DNA of 32,986 bases. Source: UMGS1519 sp963621885. GTDB lineage: Bacteria > Actinomycetota > Coriobacteriia > Coriobacteriales > Eggerthellaceae. The position numbers and the translations under genes were made by a program. The stretch lies in the NCBI GenBank assembly GCA_963621885.1, contig CAVFFT010000037.1, positions 1-32,986 on the forward strand. The letters are read 5' to 3'. Position 1 is the first letter of the stretch. Every line of letters starts with the position of its first letter. The notes below the pieces were generated by a model. That model searched no databases, was not told where the DNA came from, and saw nothing but the letters and a program-made list of their open reading frames with translations. Below are positions 23,813 through 31,798 of this stretch, in pieces.

Positions 23813-23859
23813 GAATCGGGAGCCATCGCGCATGCGGGCTTCCGATTCTTCTTATAATT
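23813..23859 (+). terminator. Intrinsic terminator after pnp
   Basis: A 12-bp stem GAATCGGGAGCC (23813-23824) / GGCTTCCGATTC (23837-23848), including one G-U pair, is followed by TTCTTATAATT. A smaller inverted repeat GGCTG-atataa-CAGCC lies just upstream (23787-23802). The TATAAT at 23853-23858 could also be a -10 box for the next gene, although no -35 is seen. Confidence 0.85.
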
Positions 23860-23898
23860 GGGCTGGTTTAGCAAATGTGTTGCCGGGGGTAGGCAAGG

Positions 23899-24465
23899 TT
23901 GAAGATTAACGAGGACACAAAGAGGGCGATGGCGCAGGCTCTATATCAGAGCATGCAGACGATGCCTATTGATAAGATCTCGATCAAGACGCTTACTGAC
24001 ATCTGCGGACTCAATCGACAGACCTTCTATTACCATTTCAAAGACATCTACGACCTCGTTTGCTGGATGTATGTCATGCATATCAATGAGGTCTTGGACC
24101 GCGCCAATGCCTTGGGCGAGCAGGATCGCGAAACCCTCCGCTATGTGCTCGTGACGGCTGAGCTTGAAGCTGAGTCCTTCCGTCCCATTTTCGAATCGAA
24201 GCGCTACTATTCGCGCGTGCGTCGTGCGGCAATCGATTCGCTGACCGATCGCCTGATGGAGAAGTTCAAGGCCACTTTCGCGGAGCTTTCCTACACAGAA
24301 GAACAGTCGGTCTTCCATGCGGAATTCTATTCGCTTGCGCTTTTCGAGTTCATCGAGCGCCGTGCCCGGGGAACCGCGGTATCGACCATCGACGGCTTTG
24401 CCGACAACTGGACACGCATGATGAGTTGCCAGTTTATGGGAGAGCGCCTGCGAAATTCGCGTTAG
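23899..24465 (+). CDS. TetR/AcrR family transcriptional regulator
   Basis: A 188-residue one-domain DNA-binding regulator. The N-terminal helix-turn-helix (about 22-52) reads DKISIKTLTDICGLNRQTFYYHF, very like the DhaS-type TetR subgroup (NRQTFYYHFKDIYDL). The C-terminal ~135 residues would form the ligand-binding and dimer domain; no ligand can be inferred. The start is probably TTG at 23899 (MKINEDTKRAMAQAL), because the helix before the HTH aligns from there; an ATG at 23929 is an alternative. No enzyme or transporter gene lies beside it. The next gene encodes a small membrane protein, with a 14-bp palindrome in the gap that could be its operator. Confidence 0.88.
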   Translation: MKINEDTKRAMAQALYQSMQTMPIDKISIKTLTDICGLNRQTFYYHFKDIYDLVCWMYVMHINEVLDRANALGEQDRETLRYVLVTAELEAESFRPIFESKRYYSRVRRAAIDSLTDRLMEKFKATFAELSYTEEQSVFHAEFYSLALFEFIERRARGTAVSTIDGFADNWTRMMSCQFMGERLRNSR

Positions 24466-24500
24466 GCTTCCTCTATCGTATATGATGGGTGCATGAACGA

Positions 24501-24514
24501 CGCGACCCGTCGCG
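24501..24514. repeat. 14-bp palindrome between the TetR gene and the small membrane protein gene
   Basis: CGCGAC-CC-GTCGCG is a perfect inverted repeat. It lies 15 nt downstream of a possible -10 box TATGAT (24481-24486; no matching -35 found) and upstream of the ribosome binding site at about 24530. It could be a regulator operator or an mRNA hairpin. Confidence 0.4.
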
Positions 24515-24541
24515 CGATTGCCATGCAGAGAGGAGGAAGCC

Positions 24542-24778
24542 ATGATACGGATGCTCATACCGCTCGTCGTGGTGTTCCTTGCCTATCTGCTTATCCGGAC
24601 TTTCTTGGAGCGTCCGCAAGAGCCGCCAATCGATATCGATCCTATTGATGCGTCGAGCGAGTCGGCTAATGCCGCCGCGTCCTGTGGGGCTTCGTCCGCG
24701 GGTTCGCGCGAGGGTGATTCCCAAGCAAAGGCGCATGCCACGCAGGACGACGACATCATCGATGTCGAGCCGGTGTAA
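24542..24778 (+). CDS. Small single-pass membrane protein, function unknown
   Basis: Not recognised. A 78-residue protein with one N-terminal transmembrane segment (about residues 3-22, IRMLIPLVVVFLAYLLIRTF). A Pro/Asp-containing, then Ala/Ser-rich, tail ends in an acidic DDDIIDVEPV. The strong site AGGAGGAAGCC precedes the ATG at 24542, and a terminator follows about 80 nt after the stop, so the gene looks real and expressed. The segment lacks a signal-peptidase site, so the tail is more likely cytosolic or surface-displayed on a membrane anchor; the topology is not certain. Confidence 0.7.
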   Translation: MIRMLIPLVVVFLAYLLIRTFLERPQEPPIDIDPIDASSESANAAASCGASSAGSREGDSQAKAHATQDDDIIDVEPV

Positions 24779-24858
24779 GAGGGCTTTCTGAGGCTGCTGA
24801 GAGCCGATATTTCAGTTGAGAGCCTGAGGAGGCGCTTTTCTGATTCATCCATAGCATG

Positions 24859-24895
24859 AAGGAACCCAGACACGTGCTGTGCCTGGGTTCCTTTG
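24859..24895. terminator. Bidirectional terminator between convergent genes
   Basis: An 11-bp stem AAGGAACCCAG (24859-24869) / CTGGGTTCCTT (24883-24893), extended by CA/TG within the loop, is followed on the plus strand by TGTTG. The A-rich left edge provides T's on the minus strand. It serves the small membrane protein gene and the convergent bactofilin-like gene. The rest of 24779-24978 shows nothing else. Confidence 0.75.
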
Positions 24896-24978
24896 TTGCT
24901 GAGCGAGCAGGGAAGCGCTTCTTTGCTCGCCGTGGCTTTTATCGCCAGTGCCTTCAGCGGCGTCTGGTGAAGGCTTTC

Positions 24979-26487
24979 CTAGCGCTGGTTGGTGGGGTAA
25001 TCCCAACCTTGCGTATTGCCTGCGTCATTTCCCTGCTGATTTACTCGGGGAATGTTGCTCGGCACCTGATAGCGGGGGACTGCCGGCTGGCTGCCGGTGG
25101 TTTCTGCGGGCGCCGCAACCTGCGCATGGTTGCCGCGCGGCACCACGAACTCGCCGCCGTCCGGGCCGTCGTCAAACTCGTCTTCGAGCTCGATGTCACG
25201 GCGCCAGATCCACCAGGCCTGGATGGCGCTGCCCCAAGCGATGATGACGCACAGGACGATAAGCACGAACTCGACGATGGGCAGGCTTAGCAGCAGCGCG
25301 AACAGAATCATGAACAGCAGCGTCGAGACCCACTTGTTGATGCCGTGGAGGAAGGCGCGGCCCAAGGCAAGCACGCCATAGGGGACGGAGATGAATGCCG
25401 TCGCCACGAGGAGGGCAAGCAGGAAGGCCGCGACAGGCCAGCCGATCTGCGCAATGAAGAGGCCGATGATGGCGGCCGGAATCACGATGATGGCAAGCAT
25501 GCCGCCGATGAAGGTCTGGATAGGACGGTTGCGGATGATGGAGCCCGTCTTGTTAACCGCCCGGGTGGGCAGAACAAGCAGCAGGAAGATGAGGCTCACA
25601 AGCAGCGTGAGGAAGGTCACGAGCAGAGCCTTCAGCCAGGCTTCGCTTCCGATGTCAGCAGAGCCGCTCGTCGTGAAGATGGAGCCGGAGTCGGCGGGCG
25701 TGAAATTGTAGCTGGCTATCGTGGCGGTGGTGGCGATGCTCGGTTCGCTATCGGCCGTGATGTCCAATTCGCCGTTCACGACGAGGTAAGGGTCGACGAC
25801 AACGGTTTCAGCCTCGACCTTGACGGTGCCTTCATAGGTGCCCTTGAGGTAGACCGTTTTGCCGTAGATCTGCGCGTTGGTCGCGTCGGCGGAGATATTG
25901 ACATTGTTGCCCGCCGCGAAGAGCTCGCGCGCCGTCGTGCCGGAAATGGTGATGTTGTAGCCCGCGACATAGAGGCTGTTGGCTGCCGTGACTTCGCTCA
26001 TCTCGATCGTCTGACCGGAGATGAAGCCGTCGGTGCCAATGGAGGTCTGACTGACGTTGATGGTACGGCCGGCGGTGAAGAGGTTCGCGTAAACCTCCGA
26101 GTTGGCCGTTCCAACGCTATCGCCCACAACAAAGAGGTCGTAGCCAAGGGGGAACCCGTCGCTCTGGTTCGCATAGAGATTCGCGTCGACAGCCGTGCCC
26201 TCCGTGCCGGTCAGAGCGGCAGCGCTCGAGGTGGCGTCGGTGGAGCTGCTGCTTGAAGCGGCGCTCGATTCCGAAGAGGAAGCGGAAGCGCTGCTCGACG
26301 AATCCTTCGTGGTCGAAACGGTCTGCGAGCTGCTGCTCGAAGCGGCCTTGGTGCTTGAGGATTCGGGAGCGGCAAATGCGGTGACCGCGCAGGACATGAT
26401 GGCGACGACAATGAGTGCCATCAGCGCGATTGCCCACGCCCGCGAGTGTCGCAGTACGTCGAATCCGCTTTTGGTAGAACTTTTCAT
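24979..26487 (-). CDS. Secreted/membrane bactofilin-like (polymer-forming) protein with Ser-rich linker and C-terminal TM domain
   Basis: A 502-residue protein without a recognised name. Residues 1-40 are a signal peptide or N-terminal anchor (hydrophobic 18-37, AFA near 37-39). Residues 42-92 are a Ser-rich low-complexity linker. Residues 100-255 show regular short beta repeats with Gly/Asn turns (VVGDSVG, LFTAGRTINV, LYVAGYNITI, LFAAGNNVNI, IYGKTVYLKG), as in bactofilin-type polymer-forming domains. About five hydrophobic segments follow between 284 and 428, then a polar Asp/Pro/Gln-rich tail. AAAGGAGAACCTG precedes the ATG at 26487. It is probably co-transcribed with the two upstream minus-strand genes. 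A possible -10 TATACT lies at 26573-26568. An extracytoplasmic scaffold role is inferred from the architecture only. Confidence 0.75.
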   Translation of the reverse strand: MKSSTKSGFDVLRHSRAWAIALMALIVVAIMSCAVTAFAAPESSSTKAASSSSSQTVSTTKDSSSSASASSSESSAASSSSSTDATSSAAALTGTEGTAVDANLYANQSDGFPLGYDLFVVGDSVGTANSEVYANLFTAGRTINVSQTSIGTDGFISGQTIEMSEVTAANSLYVAGYNITISGTTARELFAAGNNVNISADATNAQIYGKTVYLKGTYEGTVKVEAETVVVDPYLVVNGELDITADSEPSIATTATIASYNFTPADSGSIFTTSGSADIGSEAWLKALLVTFLTLLVSLIFLLLVLPTRAVNKTGSIIRNRPIQTFIGGMLAIIVIPAAIIGLFIAQIGWPVAAFLLALLVATAFISVPYGVLALGRAFLHGINKWVSTLLFMILFALLLSLPIVEFVLIVLCVIIAWGSAIQAWWIWRRDIELEDEFDDGPDGGEFVVPRGNHAQVAAPAETTGSQPAVPRYQVPSNIPRVNQQGNDAGNTQGWDYPTNQR

Positions 26488-26584
26488 CAGGTTCTCCTTT
26501 GTCTAAGTCGTCCATCTGGTTGTGGGCGACCTACCGTATGCTGTGTTTTACGGTGCCTATGGCGAACAGTATACAGAAAAACGT

Positions 26585-27436
26585 TTATGCCTTATTTGGG
26601 CGGGGGTACGCGGTCGCGCAGGACGCTTCGTAATACGGCTCGGTTTCCGCAAGCATCCATTCGCACTTCTGCCGCAGCTTCTTCATGGCCTCCTTGCCAA
26701 CGGGCAGCCAGAGCGGCATCTTTTCGGAGAGCGCCACCTTGCAGACCAGTTCAGCCACCTTTTCCGGATCGCCATGCTGGAGATGGTTGTGCGAGATGCA
26801 GTACTCGAGCGCGCTATGCGCCGCCGAGCCTTCGTAGGCCGGAAGCGTGTTCGCCGCGCGCTTCAAGGACGAGCTATCGAAAAAGTTCGTGCGCACCATG
26901 CCCGGGCATACCACCATGCATTGGATGTCGAATTCGGCGAGCTCCGCGGAAAGCACCTCGGTCAGGCCGACAATCGCGAATTTGGTGGAGTCATAAAGGG
27001 CACCACCCGGGTCGGCGGCGTATCCCCCCATCGAGGCGATGTTGATGATGCGGGCATCTTCGCTTGCGCGCAGATGGGGAAGCGCGGCCCGGGTGACGTT
27101 CATCGTGCCGAAGACGTTCGTTTCGAAGATCGCCCGCGTTTCGGCATCCGTCGTTTCCTCAAGTGCGCCGAAAATGCCGTAGCCGGCGTTGTTCAGCAGA
27201 ATGTCGATGCCGCCGAAGTGCTCGACCGCCGCGTCGACCGCCTGCGAAATGGACGCCAGATCCGAGACGTCGAGCGCCACGGCAAAGAGGTTCTCGCTCT
27301 TTCCCAGGGCTTCTTCCACCGCTTCGGGGTGTCGGGCCGTGGCGACAACGCGCTGTCCGTTTGCCAGCGCGCAGCGCGCGAATTCAAGTCCCATGCCCCG
27401 ACTCGCGCCCGTGATGAACCAAGTGCGTGAATCCAT
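26585..27436 (-). CDS. Short-chain dehydrogenase/reductase (SDR)
   Basis: A classical NAD(P)-dependent oxidoreductase of 283 residues. The cofactor motif TGASRGMG is at 9-16 and NNAG at 82-85. The catalytic Ser135 (NIASMGG), Tyr148 and Lys152 (YDSTK) are all present, and PGMVRTNF follows as usual. An Arg at position 36 after the second strand (TARHPEAV) hints at NADPH preference. The start at 27436 follows AAAGGACCTCAC; an in-frame ATG at 27451 would include this site. It lies 23 nt after the preceding minus-strand gene, suggesting one transcript. The substrate cannot be predicted. Confidence 0.92.
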   Translation of the reverse strand: MDSRTWFITGASRGMGLEFARCALANGQRVVATARHPEAVEEALGKSENLFAVALDVSDLASISQAVDAAVEHFGGIDILLNNAGYGIFGALEETTDAETRAIFETNVFGTMNVTRAALPHLRASEDARIINIASMGGYAADPGGALYDSTKFAIVGLTEVLSAELAEFDIQCMVVCPGMVRTNFFDSSSLKRAANTLPAYEGSAAHSALEYCISHNHLQHGDPEKVAELVCKVALSEKMPLWLPVGKEAMKKLRQKCEWMLAETEPYYEASCATAYPRPNKA

Positions 27437-27459
27437 GTGAGGTCCTTTCATATGAATGA

Positions 27460-28302
27460 TTAGCTTGCGTCTTCCGTGATGCGGATGACGACGAATTGCG
27501 CGCCGCCCGGTGCGCCGTCGATGTCGTACACCTGGGACAGGTCGCAGGCGGAGATGGTATAGCGCCAGGTCTTGTTCGACTTCTCGAAGGTGCCGCTAAA
27601 GGTGGTGTTGCCCGCCGAGTCCTGGGTAATCTCGCTTTCCACCAGTTCTACGAAGCTTTCCGCATTTGCGGCCGTTTGAATGGCCTGCTCAGGGCTTTGG
27701 GCGTCGAAATCCGCATAGCGCAGGCGAATCTCCGCGCCGTCGGCCCGGCTCATGAGGAAACGCCACGATCCTGCCAGGTAGCGGGCGATGTCCTCGTCAT
27801 CGAGATTCTCGATCCCCTGCGAATAGGCCGCCGCGGCATCCTCGTCGGTCACGTCGTCGGCGATCTTGAAGATGTCGAAGCCATTGACGCTCGTGTCCTC
27901 CTCATTGGAGTTGTCGTAGGTGCGATAGCCATCGTCTTCGAACTGCTGAATCATGGCCTTGTTGGTCTTGCCCACGTAGTTCTCGAGATTCGGCAGGTCG
28001 AGCGATACACCGCGCGAAATCGCCTCGCTTACCAGCGCCTGCGATTCGTGCACCTGCATCATGACGCGCACGTTGTAGGCGACAAGAAGGGAAAGGCAGA
28101 GGCAGGCGGCGATGGCGATGATGATGAAAAGCCGCCGATGCTCTTCTCGGGGAAGCTCGAATGATCGGGAAAGGCTCGCCGCGCTCAGATGACGCGTGGT
28201 GCCGTTGTCTTGTACGTGGATGCTCAGATCGGGATCGCCTGCCGCGGATGCGACGAATTTGGGCGGCCGGTTCTGTTGTGTGTTTCTGCTTTGCCGGGGC
28301 AT
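27460..28302 (-). CDS. Single-pass membrane protein with extracytoplasmic domain, function unknown
   Basis: Not recognised. A 280-residue protein: a polar, basic N-terminus (1-55), one transmembrane segment (about 57-77, RRLFIIIAIAACLCLSLLVAY) and an acidic extracytoplasmic domain of about 200 residues with alternating charged helices and a beta-rich end (YTISACDLSQVYDIDG, FVVIRI). The start at 28302 follows CAGGAGGCTGC; a longer frame from 28341 would overlap the promoter. The perfect -10 TATAAT lies 28 nt upstream. It heads a probable three-gene minus-strand unit with the SDR and bactofilin-like genes. Confidence 0.78.
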   Translation of the reverse strand: MPRQSRNTQQNRPPKFVASAAGDPDLSIHVQDNGTTRHLSAASLSRSFELPREEHRRLFIIIAIAACLCLSLLVAYNVRVMMQVHESQALVSEAISRGVSLDLPNLENYVGKTNKAMIQQFEDDGYRTYDNSNEEDTSVNGFDIFKIADDVTDEDAAAAYSQGIENLDDEDIARYLAGSWRFLMSRADGAEIRLRYADFDAQSPEQAIQTAANAESFVELVESEITQDSAGNTTFSGTFEKSNKTWRYTISACDLSQVYDIDGAPGGAQFVVIRITEDAS

Positions 28303-28329
28303 GCAGCCTCCTGTCGATAGATTGTGGTG

Positions 28330-28335
28330 ATTATA
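28330..28335 (-). promoter_or_regulatory. -10 element for the minus-strand three-gene unit
   Basis: A perfect TATAAT on the minus strand, placing the start near 28323 and leaving a ~21-nt leader before the ATG at 28302. No convincing -35 hexamer is seen at 16-18 nt. Confidence 0.5.
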
Positions 28336-28399
28336 GCGCATGAGCCATAGCCCCCTTCGGCGGCTGTGTTATGTTTGCCGTCGAAAGAGGAGGACTTGC

Positions 28400-29308
28400 G
28401 TGGACCTATCGATATTCTGCACGGCTGAGGCATGGATTAGTCTCGGCACACTTATTTTCCTTGAGATTGTTCTTGGCGTCGACAACATCGTTTTCATCGT
28501 CATCACGACGGACCGCCTGCCGGCAAAACTGCAACATATTGGCCGCAAGATCGGCTTGCTTGCCGCGATGTTCATGCGCTGCTTGCTGCTTTGCTTCGCC
28601 GCATGGCTCGTGTCGCTGACGCAGCCGCTGTTCACCATCGACGCGATTCAGATCAACGGAGCGCCTCTCACGGTGACGGTGAGGGGTCTGATTCTCTTCT
28701 TCGGCGGCGTCTATCTTATATACAAGGGCGTGTCGGAGCTGCGGGATGTGCTCTCCCTTTCGTCCGTCAAGGAAAAGGACGAGGAAGAGGAGAAGGGCGC
28801 CGGACGCCTTATCAGCCTGCCGCAGGCGGTTGTCACCATCATGATCATGGACATCGTCTTCTCGCTCGACTCGGTCATCACCGCCGTGGGCCTGGCGAAT
28901 CACCTGATCATCATGATCATCGCCGTCATCACTGCGGTTATTCTGATGATGGTGTTCATCGATGCCATCGCGCGCTTCATCAATGAGCATGTCGAGATGA
29001 TGATTCTCGCGCTGTTCTTCATCACGGCGATTGGCGTTCTGCTTGTACTTGACGGCCTGGGCATCAATTCGGGCATCGAGGTGCTCGACATGCACTTCGA
29101 GAAGCTGATGGTCTACTTCGCCATGCTCTTCTGCCTGATGATCGAGATTTTCCAGATGACCTACGACAAGCGTCTTGCCGATTACCAGCGGGAGCGCCAT
29201 GAGGGCGAGCTTGAGCGCGTCGCCATGGGCTTGCCGGCCGATCCCGATCGCGTGCAGGAGTACAAGAGCGCGATGAGCGAAGAGGCTGCGGGCAAAAGCG
29301 AGCGCTAG
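28400..29308 (+). CDS. TerC family integral membrane protein
   Basis: A multi-pass membrane protein of the TerC family, members of which export manganese and have been linked to metallation of secreted enzymes; tellurite resistance is a historical name. Two acidic membrane motifs typical of the family are present: LGVDNIVFIVI (Asp28) and VFSLDSVITAVG (around residue 155). At least seven hydrophobic segments are visible, split by a charged loop (KEKDEEEEKG). A 45-residue hydrophilic tail follows. The start is GTG at 28400 with AAAGAGGAGGACTTGC upstream; the in-frame extension from 28340 adds Arg/Cys-rich residues that do not fit. It is transcribed divergently from the minus-strand unit. Confidence 0.9.
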   Translation: MDLSIFCTAEAWISLGTLIFLEIVLGVDNIVFIVITTDRLPAKLQHIGRKIGLLAAMFMRCLLLCFAAWLVSLTQPLFTIDAIQINGAPLTVTVRGLILFFGGVYLIYKGVSELRDVLSLSSVKEKDEEEEKGAGRLISLPQAVVTIMIMDIVFSLDSVITAVGLANHLIIMIIAVITAVILMMVFIDAIARFINEHVEMMILALFFITAIGVLLVLDGLGINSGIEVLDMHFEKLMVYFAMLFCLMIEIFQMTYDKRLADYQRERHEGELERVAMGLPADPDRVQEYKSAMSEEAAGKSER

Positions 29309-29448
29309 CGCGAATGCTCGTGAGCTACGCCGCGCACGAGTGGGCGAGTGCCAGCAGCGCTAATGCGAGTGACCTAACACGAGCGACTGCGGCGGTGCGT
29401 GAACCTCGCGTGAGCGTGACCGCGCCGCATCGAACACATGCAAACAAT

Positions 29449-29474
29449 AACGCCCGGCCATTTGACCGGGCGTT
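29449..29474. terminator. Bidirectional terminator between terC-family and lipid kinase genes
   Basis: A 9-bp stem AACGCCCGG (29449-29457) / CCGGGCGTT (29466-29474). On the minus strand it is followed by ATTGTTTG, on the plus strand by CGCATTTCTT. It lies between convergent genes. The stretch 29309-29448 has degenerate GCGAGTG-like repeats but no gene. Confidence 0.8.
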
Positions 29475-29497
29475 CGCATTTCTTCGCTGAACAGGAG

Positions 29498-30412
29498 CTA
29501 TTCGCCGTCGTAGCGCGCTATGCACGCTTCCGAAACGACAAAGCGCGTCGCGAGAGGCAGAAGCCGCGCTTCAAACGGCGTGGTCGCCGCGCACGGTTCG
29601 CCATCGAACTGGAGCGGCAGCGGCGGATCGGCCGTGACGCTCAGCTCCTTGCAGCGCAGCATCTTCACCATTTCGCCCCGGTCGGGGTACTCGCCATTGC
29701 GATCGAGAATCGTCGCCATGAAGGCGGGCACAAGCTCGAACGCGTTTTCGCCCTTCAACAGGATGACGTCGAGCATGCCGTCGCGCGGCAGATTCTCGTG
29801 GGTGATCGCGATGTCGAATTGCATCTTCGAGAAATTCGCGACCATCACCGAAAGGCCGTCGCTTTCCAGCGCCACTTCGCCATCGGCGCAGATGGTGAAG
29901 TGGGAAGGCTGCGGGTTGACGTTCGTGAATGCCGCCTGGAAATACGCCATTGGCCCGAGGAGGCGCTTGTTCTCCTCGGCGGACTTCATGATCGTGGCGT
30001 CGTAGCCGCATCCGGCGATGAGATAGAAGCCGTGCGTCTGGCCGTTGAAGGAGATTTCGCCCATATCGAAATCGAGCGTCTTCATTTCAAGAAGCTGCTT
30101 CGCGAGAGCATGGGGCTCGTCGGGTGAAAGCAGGTTCGTGGTGAGCGCGTTCGACGTTCCCGAAGGGAAGGGGAGAATCGGAATCCCGGTGTTGCGAAGC
30201 TCATAGCCGATGCGGGCGATGGTTCCGTCTCCGCCGCTCACAACCACGACATCGAAGTCTTTCGCGTCGGCCACCGCATCCGGGCGCGGATTGTTTCGGT
30301 CGATGCAGCGTAGGACGATGTCGTTTTCCGGAGACGAGACGGCGCGGATAAAATCGTAGATTGAGCCGTCGCGATAGCCCGCTGACTGGTTGTGTATGAC
30401 GAGTATTTTCAC
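29498..30412 (-). CDS. Diacylglycerol kinase family lipid kinase (YegS/DgkB-like)
   Basis: A 304-residue soluble lipid kinase with the DAGK catalytic domain. The nucleotide-binding motif is SGGDGT (59-64), followed by PFPSGTSNAL (about 81-90). The C-terminal beta domain ends with LQFDGEPCAA, the conserved DGEP motif. It is unrelated in sequence to DgkA at 10647. The substrate could be diacylglycerol or another lipid. The start is GTG at 30412 (VKILVIHNQSAG), chosen because GAGGAGTCCT lies just upstream and the fold begins there. It is transcribed divergently from rnd, with a perfect minus-strand -10 TATAAT at 30452-30447. Confidence 0.9.
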   Translation of the reverse strand: MKILVIHNQSAGYRDGSIYDFIRAVSSPENDIVLRCIDRNNPRPDAVADAKDFDVVVVSGGDGTIARIGYELRNTGIPILPFPSGTSNALTTNLLSPDEPHALAKQLLEMKTLDFDMGEISFNGQTHGFYLIAGCGYDATIMKSAEENKRLLGPMAYFQAAFTNVNPQPSHFTICADGEVALESDGLSVMVANFSKMQFDIAITHENLPRDGMLDVILLKGENAFELVPAFMATILDRNGEYPDRGEMVKMLRCKELSVTADPPLPLQFDGEPCAATTPFEARLLPLATRFVVSEACIARYDGE

Positions 30413-30426
30413 AGGACTCCTCAAAC

Positions 30427-30454
30427 TTGCTAATATGTGTTGACTCATTATACG
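30427..30454. promoter_or_regulatory. Overlapping divergent promoters of the lipid kinase gene and rnd
   Basis: On the minus strand TATAAT (30452-30447) would start transcription near 30440 for the kinase gene. On the plus strand TTGCTA (30427-30432), a 16-nt spacer and TATACG (30449-30454) could drive rnd with a very short leader. The two -10 boxes share bases, so only one polymerase could bind at a time. Confidence 0.5.
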
Positions 30455-30466
30455 TGCTCAGAGGAA

Positions 30467-31633
30467 ATGGCTTCGATTTTGTATATCTGCTGTCAAGATG
30501 ATTTCGAAAAATTCGTTGAGGAGAGCGTGGGCTGCCACCTGCTCGCTCTCGATACCGAGTTCCTGCGGGAGAACACCTATCATCCACGCCTGTGTCTGCT
30601 TCAGCTTGCGACCGAAAACGATGTCGCGCTGATCGACCCTTTTGAGATTGACGATCTGGCGCCGCTTTCCCGTTTGCTTACCGATGAATCGATGATGAAG
30701 ATCGTTCATTCCGGTCGTCAGGACATCGAGATTCTCTACACCGAGCTCGGCGTGATGCCGTGGCCGATTTTCGACACGCAGATAGCCGCCACGCTTTTGG
30801 GCTACACCCAGCAGATTGGCTATGGACCGCTTGTTCAGGCGGAATGCGGAGTCACGCTTCAGAAGCTCGATTCCTTTACCGACTGGTCGAAGCGTCCGCT
30901 TGTGAAGAGCCAGCTGGAATACGCCGCCGATGACGTGGTCTATCTGCCGCGCGTGTATCGCAGCATGCGCGACCGGCTCGAGCAGAAGGGGCGCCTGAGC
31001 TGGCTTGAAGGTGATTTCCGCGCGCTGGTCGACCCGAAGCGCTACGAGGCGAATCCCTATGAGCGCTATCTCCATTTGAAGAAGGTGAACCAGCTCAATC
31101 GCCGGCAGCTTTCCGCCGCGCGTGAGCTTGCCGCATGGCGCGAGAAGCGCGCCGAGGAGCTCGATATCCCGCGCAAGCGGGTCATGACCGACGAACAGGT
31201 GGTTGAGGCCTGTCGTCGGGAAGCGCGCACGATCGACCAGCTGTTCATGGTGCGCGGCATGCACGAGCGCCTCTCGACGAGTTCCGCCCGCCAGGTGGTC
31301 AAGTGCATCGCGACCGGCCTGGATGCGGCGAACGATACCTGGCCGCAATTGAGCCACGCCCCCAAGAGCCAGAGGAATGTCGATGCCGAGGTCGACCTGA
31401 TGACGGCTCTCGCACGCAAACGCGCGAAGGAATACGGCGTCGCGTTTCAGACGCTTGTGAGCCATGAGGACTTGCGCGCTCTTGCGCGGGGCCAGCAGGA
31501 GGGTGTCGCGGTTCTGGAGGGCTGGCGCTACGACATGATTGGCCGCGAGCTTCTCGATCTGCTCGATGGGAAGATCTCGCTCTCCATTTCCAACCATCAT
31601 TTGAAGGTGAAGTCGACGAAGATCACTTCGTAG
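30467..31633 (+). CDS. rnd: Ribonuclease D
   Basis: A 3'-5' exoribonuclease of the DEDDy group that trims tRNA and other stable RNAs. Exo I is LALDTEFLRE (Asp29, Glu31), Exo II is HSGRQDIEIL (around 80-89) and Exo III is YAADDVVYLPRVY (around 152-164). An HRDC domain follows (about 205-285), with LAAWREKRAEELDIPRKRV. The C-terminal ~100 residues are a second helical region. The 388-residue length is normal. The ATG at 30467 has AGAGGAA with very short spacing; a GTG at 30437 is an alternative but overlaps the promoter. Confidence 0.94.
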   Translation: MASILYICCQDDFEKFVEESVGCHLLALDTEFLRENTYHPRLCLLQLATENDVALIDPFEIDDLAPLSRLLTDESMMKIVHSGRQDIEILYTELGVMPWPIFDTQIAATLLGYTQQIGYGPLVQAECGVTLQKLDSFTDWSKRPLVKSQLEYAADDVVYLPRVYRSMRDRLEQKGRLSWLEGDFRALVDPKRYEANPYERYLHLKKVNQLNRRQLSAARELAAWREKRAEELDIPRKRVMTDEQVVEACRREARTIDQLFMVRGMHERLSTSSARQVVKCIATGLDAANDTWPQLSHAPKSQRNVDAEVDLMTALARKRAKEYGVAFQTLVSHEDLRALARGQQEGVAVLEGWRYDMIGRELLDLLDGKISLSISNHHLKVKSTKITS

Positions 31634-31652
31634 CGGTTTCCGGCTCTCTTTT

Positions 31653-31714
31653 CGACAGGCACCGCCCAGCTCAGCGGATGTCGTCCAGCTCAGCGGGCGA
31701 CAGGTGCTTTTGCG
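31653..31714 (+). repeat. Repeat cluster and possible terminator after rnd
   Basis: A 12-bp direct repeat CCAGCTCAGCGG occurs at 31666-31677 and 31685-31696, flanked on both sides by CGACAGG (31653-31659 and 31698-31704). The outer parts GCACC-GCCC and GGGC-N4-GGTGC can pair and are followed by TTTTGCG, so the whole may fold as a bulged terminator for rnd. Confidence 0.45.
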
Positions 31715-31743
31715 CATCCTGTGCGCCCTTGATGGCCGTTGCA

Positions 31744-31770
31744 TTGACCGGCGTTGCCGTGCCCTATACT
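31744..31770 (+). promoter_or_regulatory. Promoter of the zinc metallopeptidase gene
   Basis: TTGACC (31744-31749) and TATACT (31765-31770) match both consensus boxes at 5/6, with a short 15-nt spacer. Transcription would start near 31777, leaving a ~22-nt leader. Confidence 0.5.
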
Positions 31771-31798
31771 GCGAATCAAAGTCGATAAGGAGAGCTGT

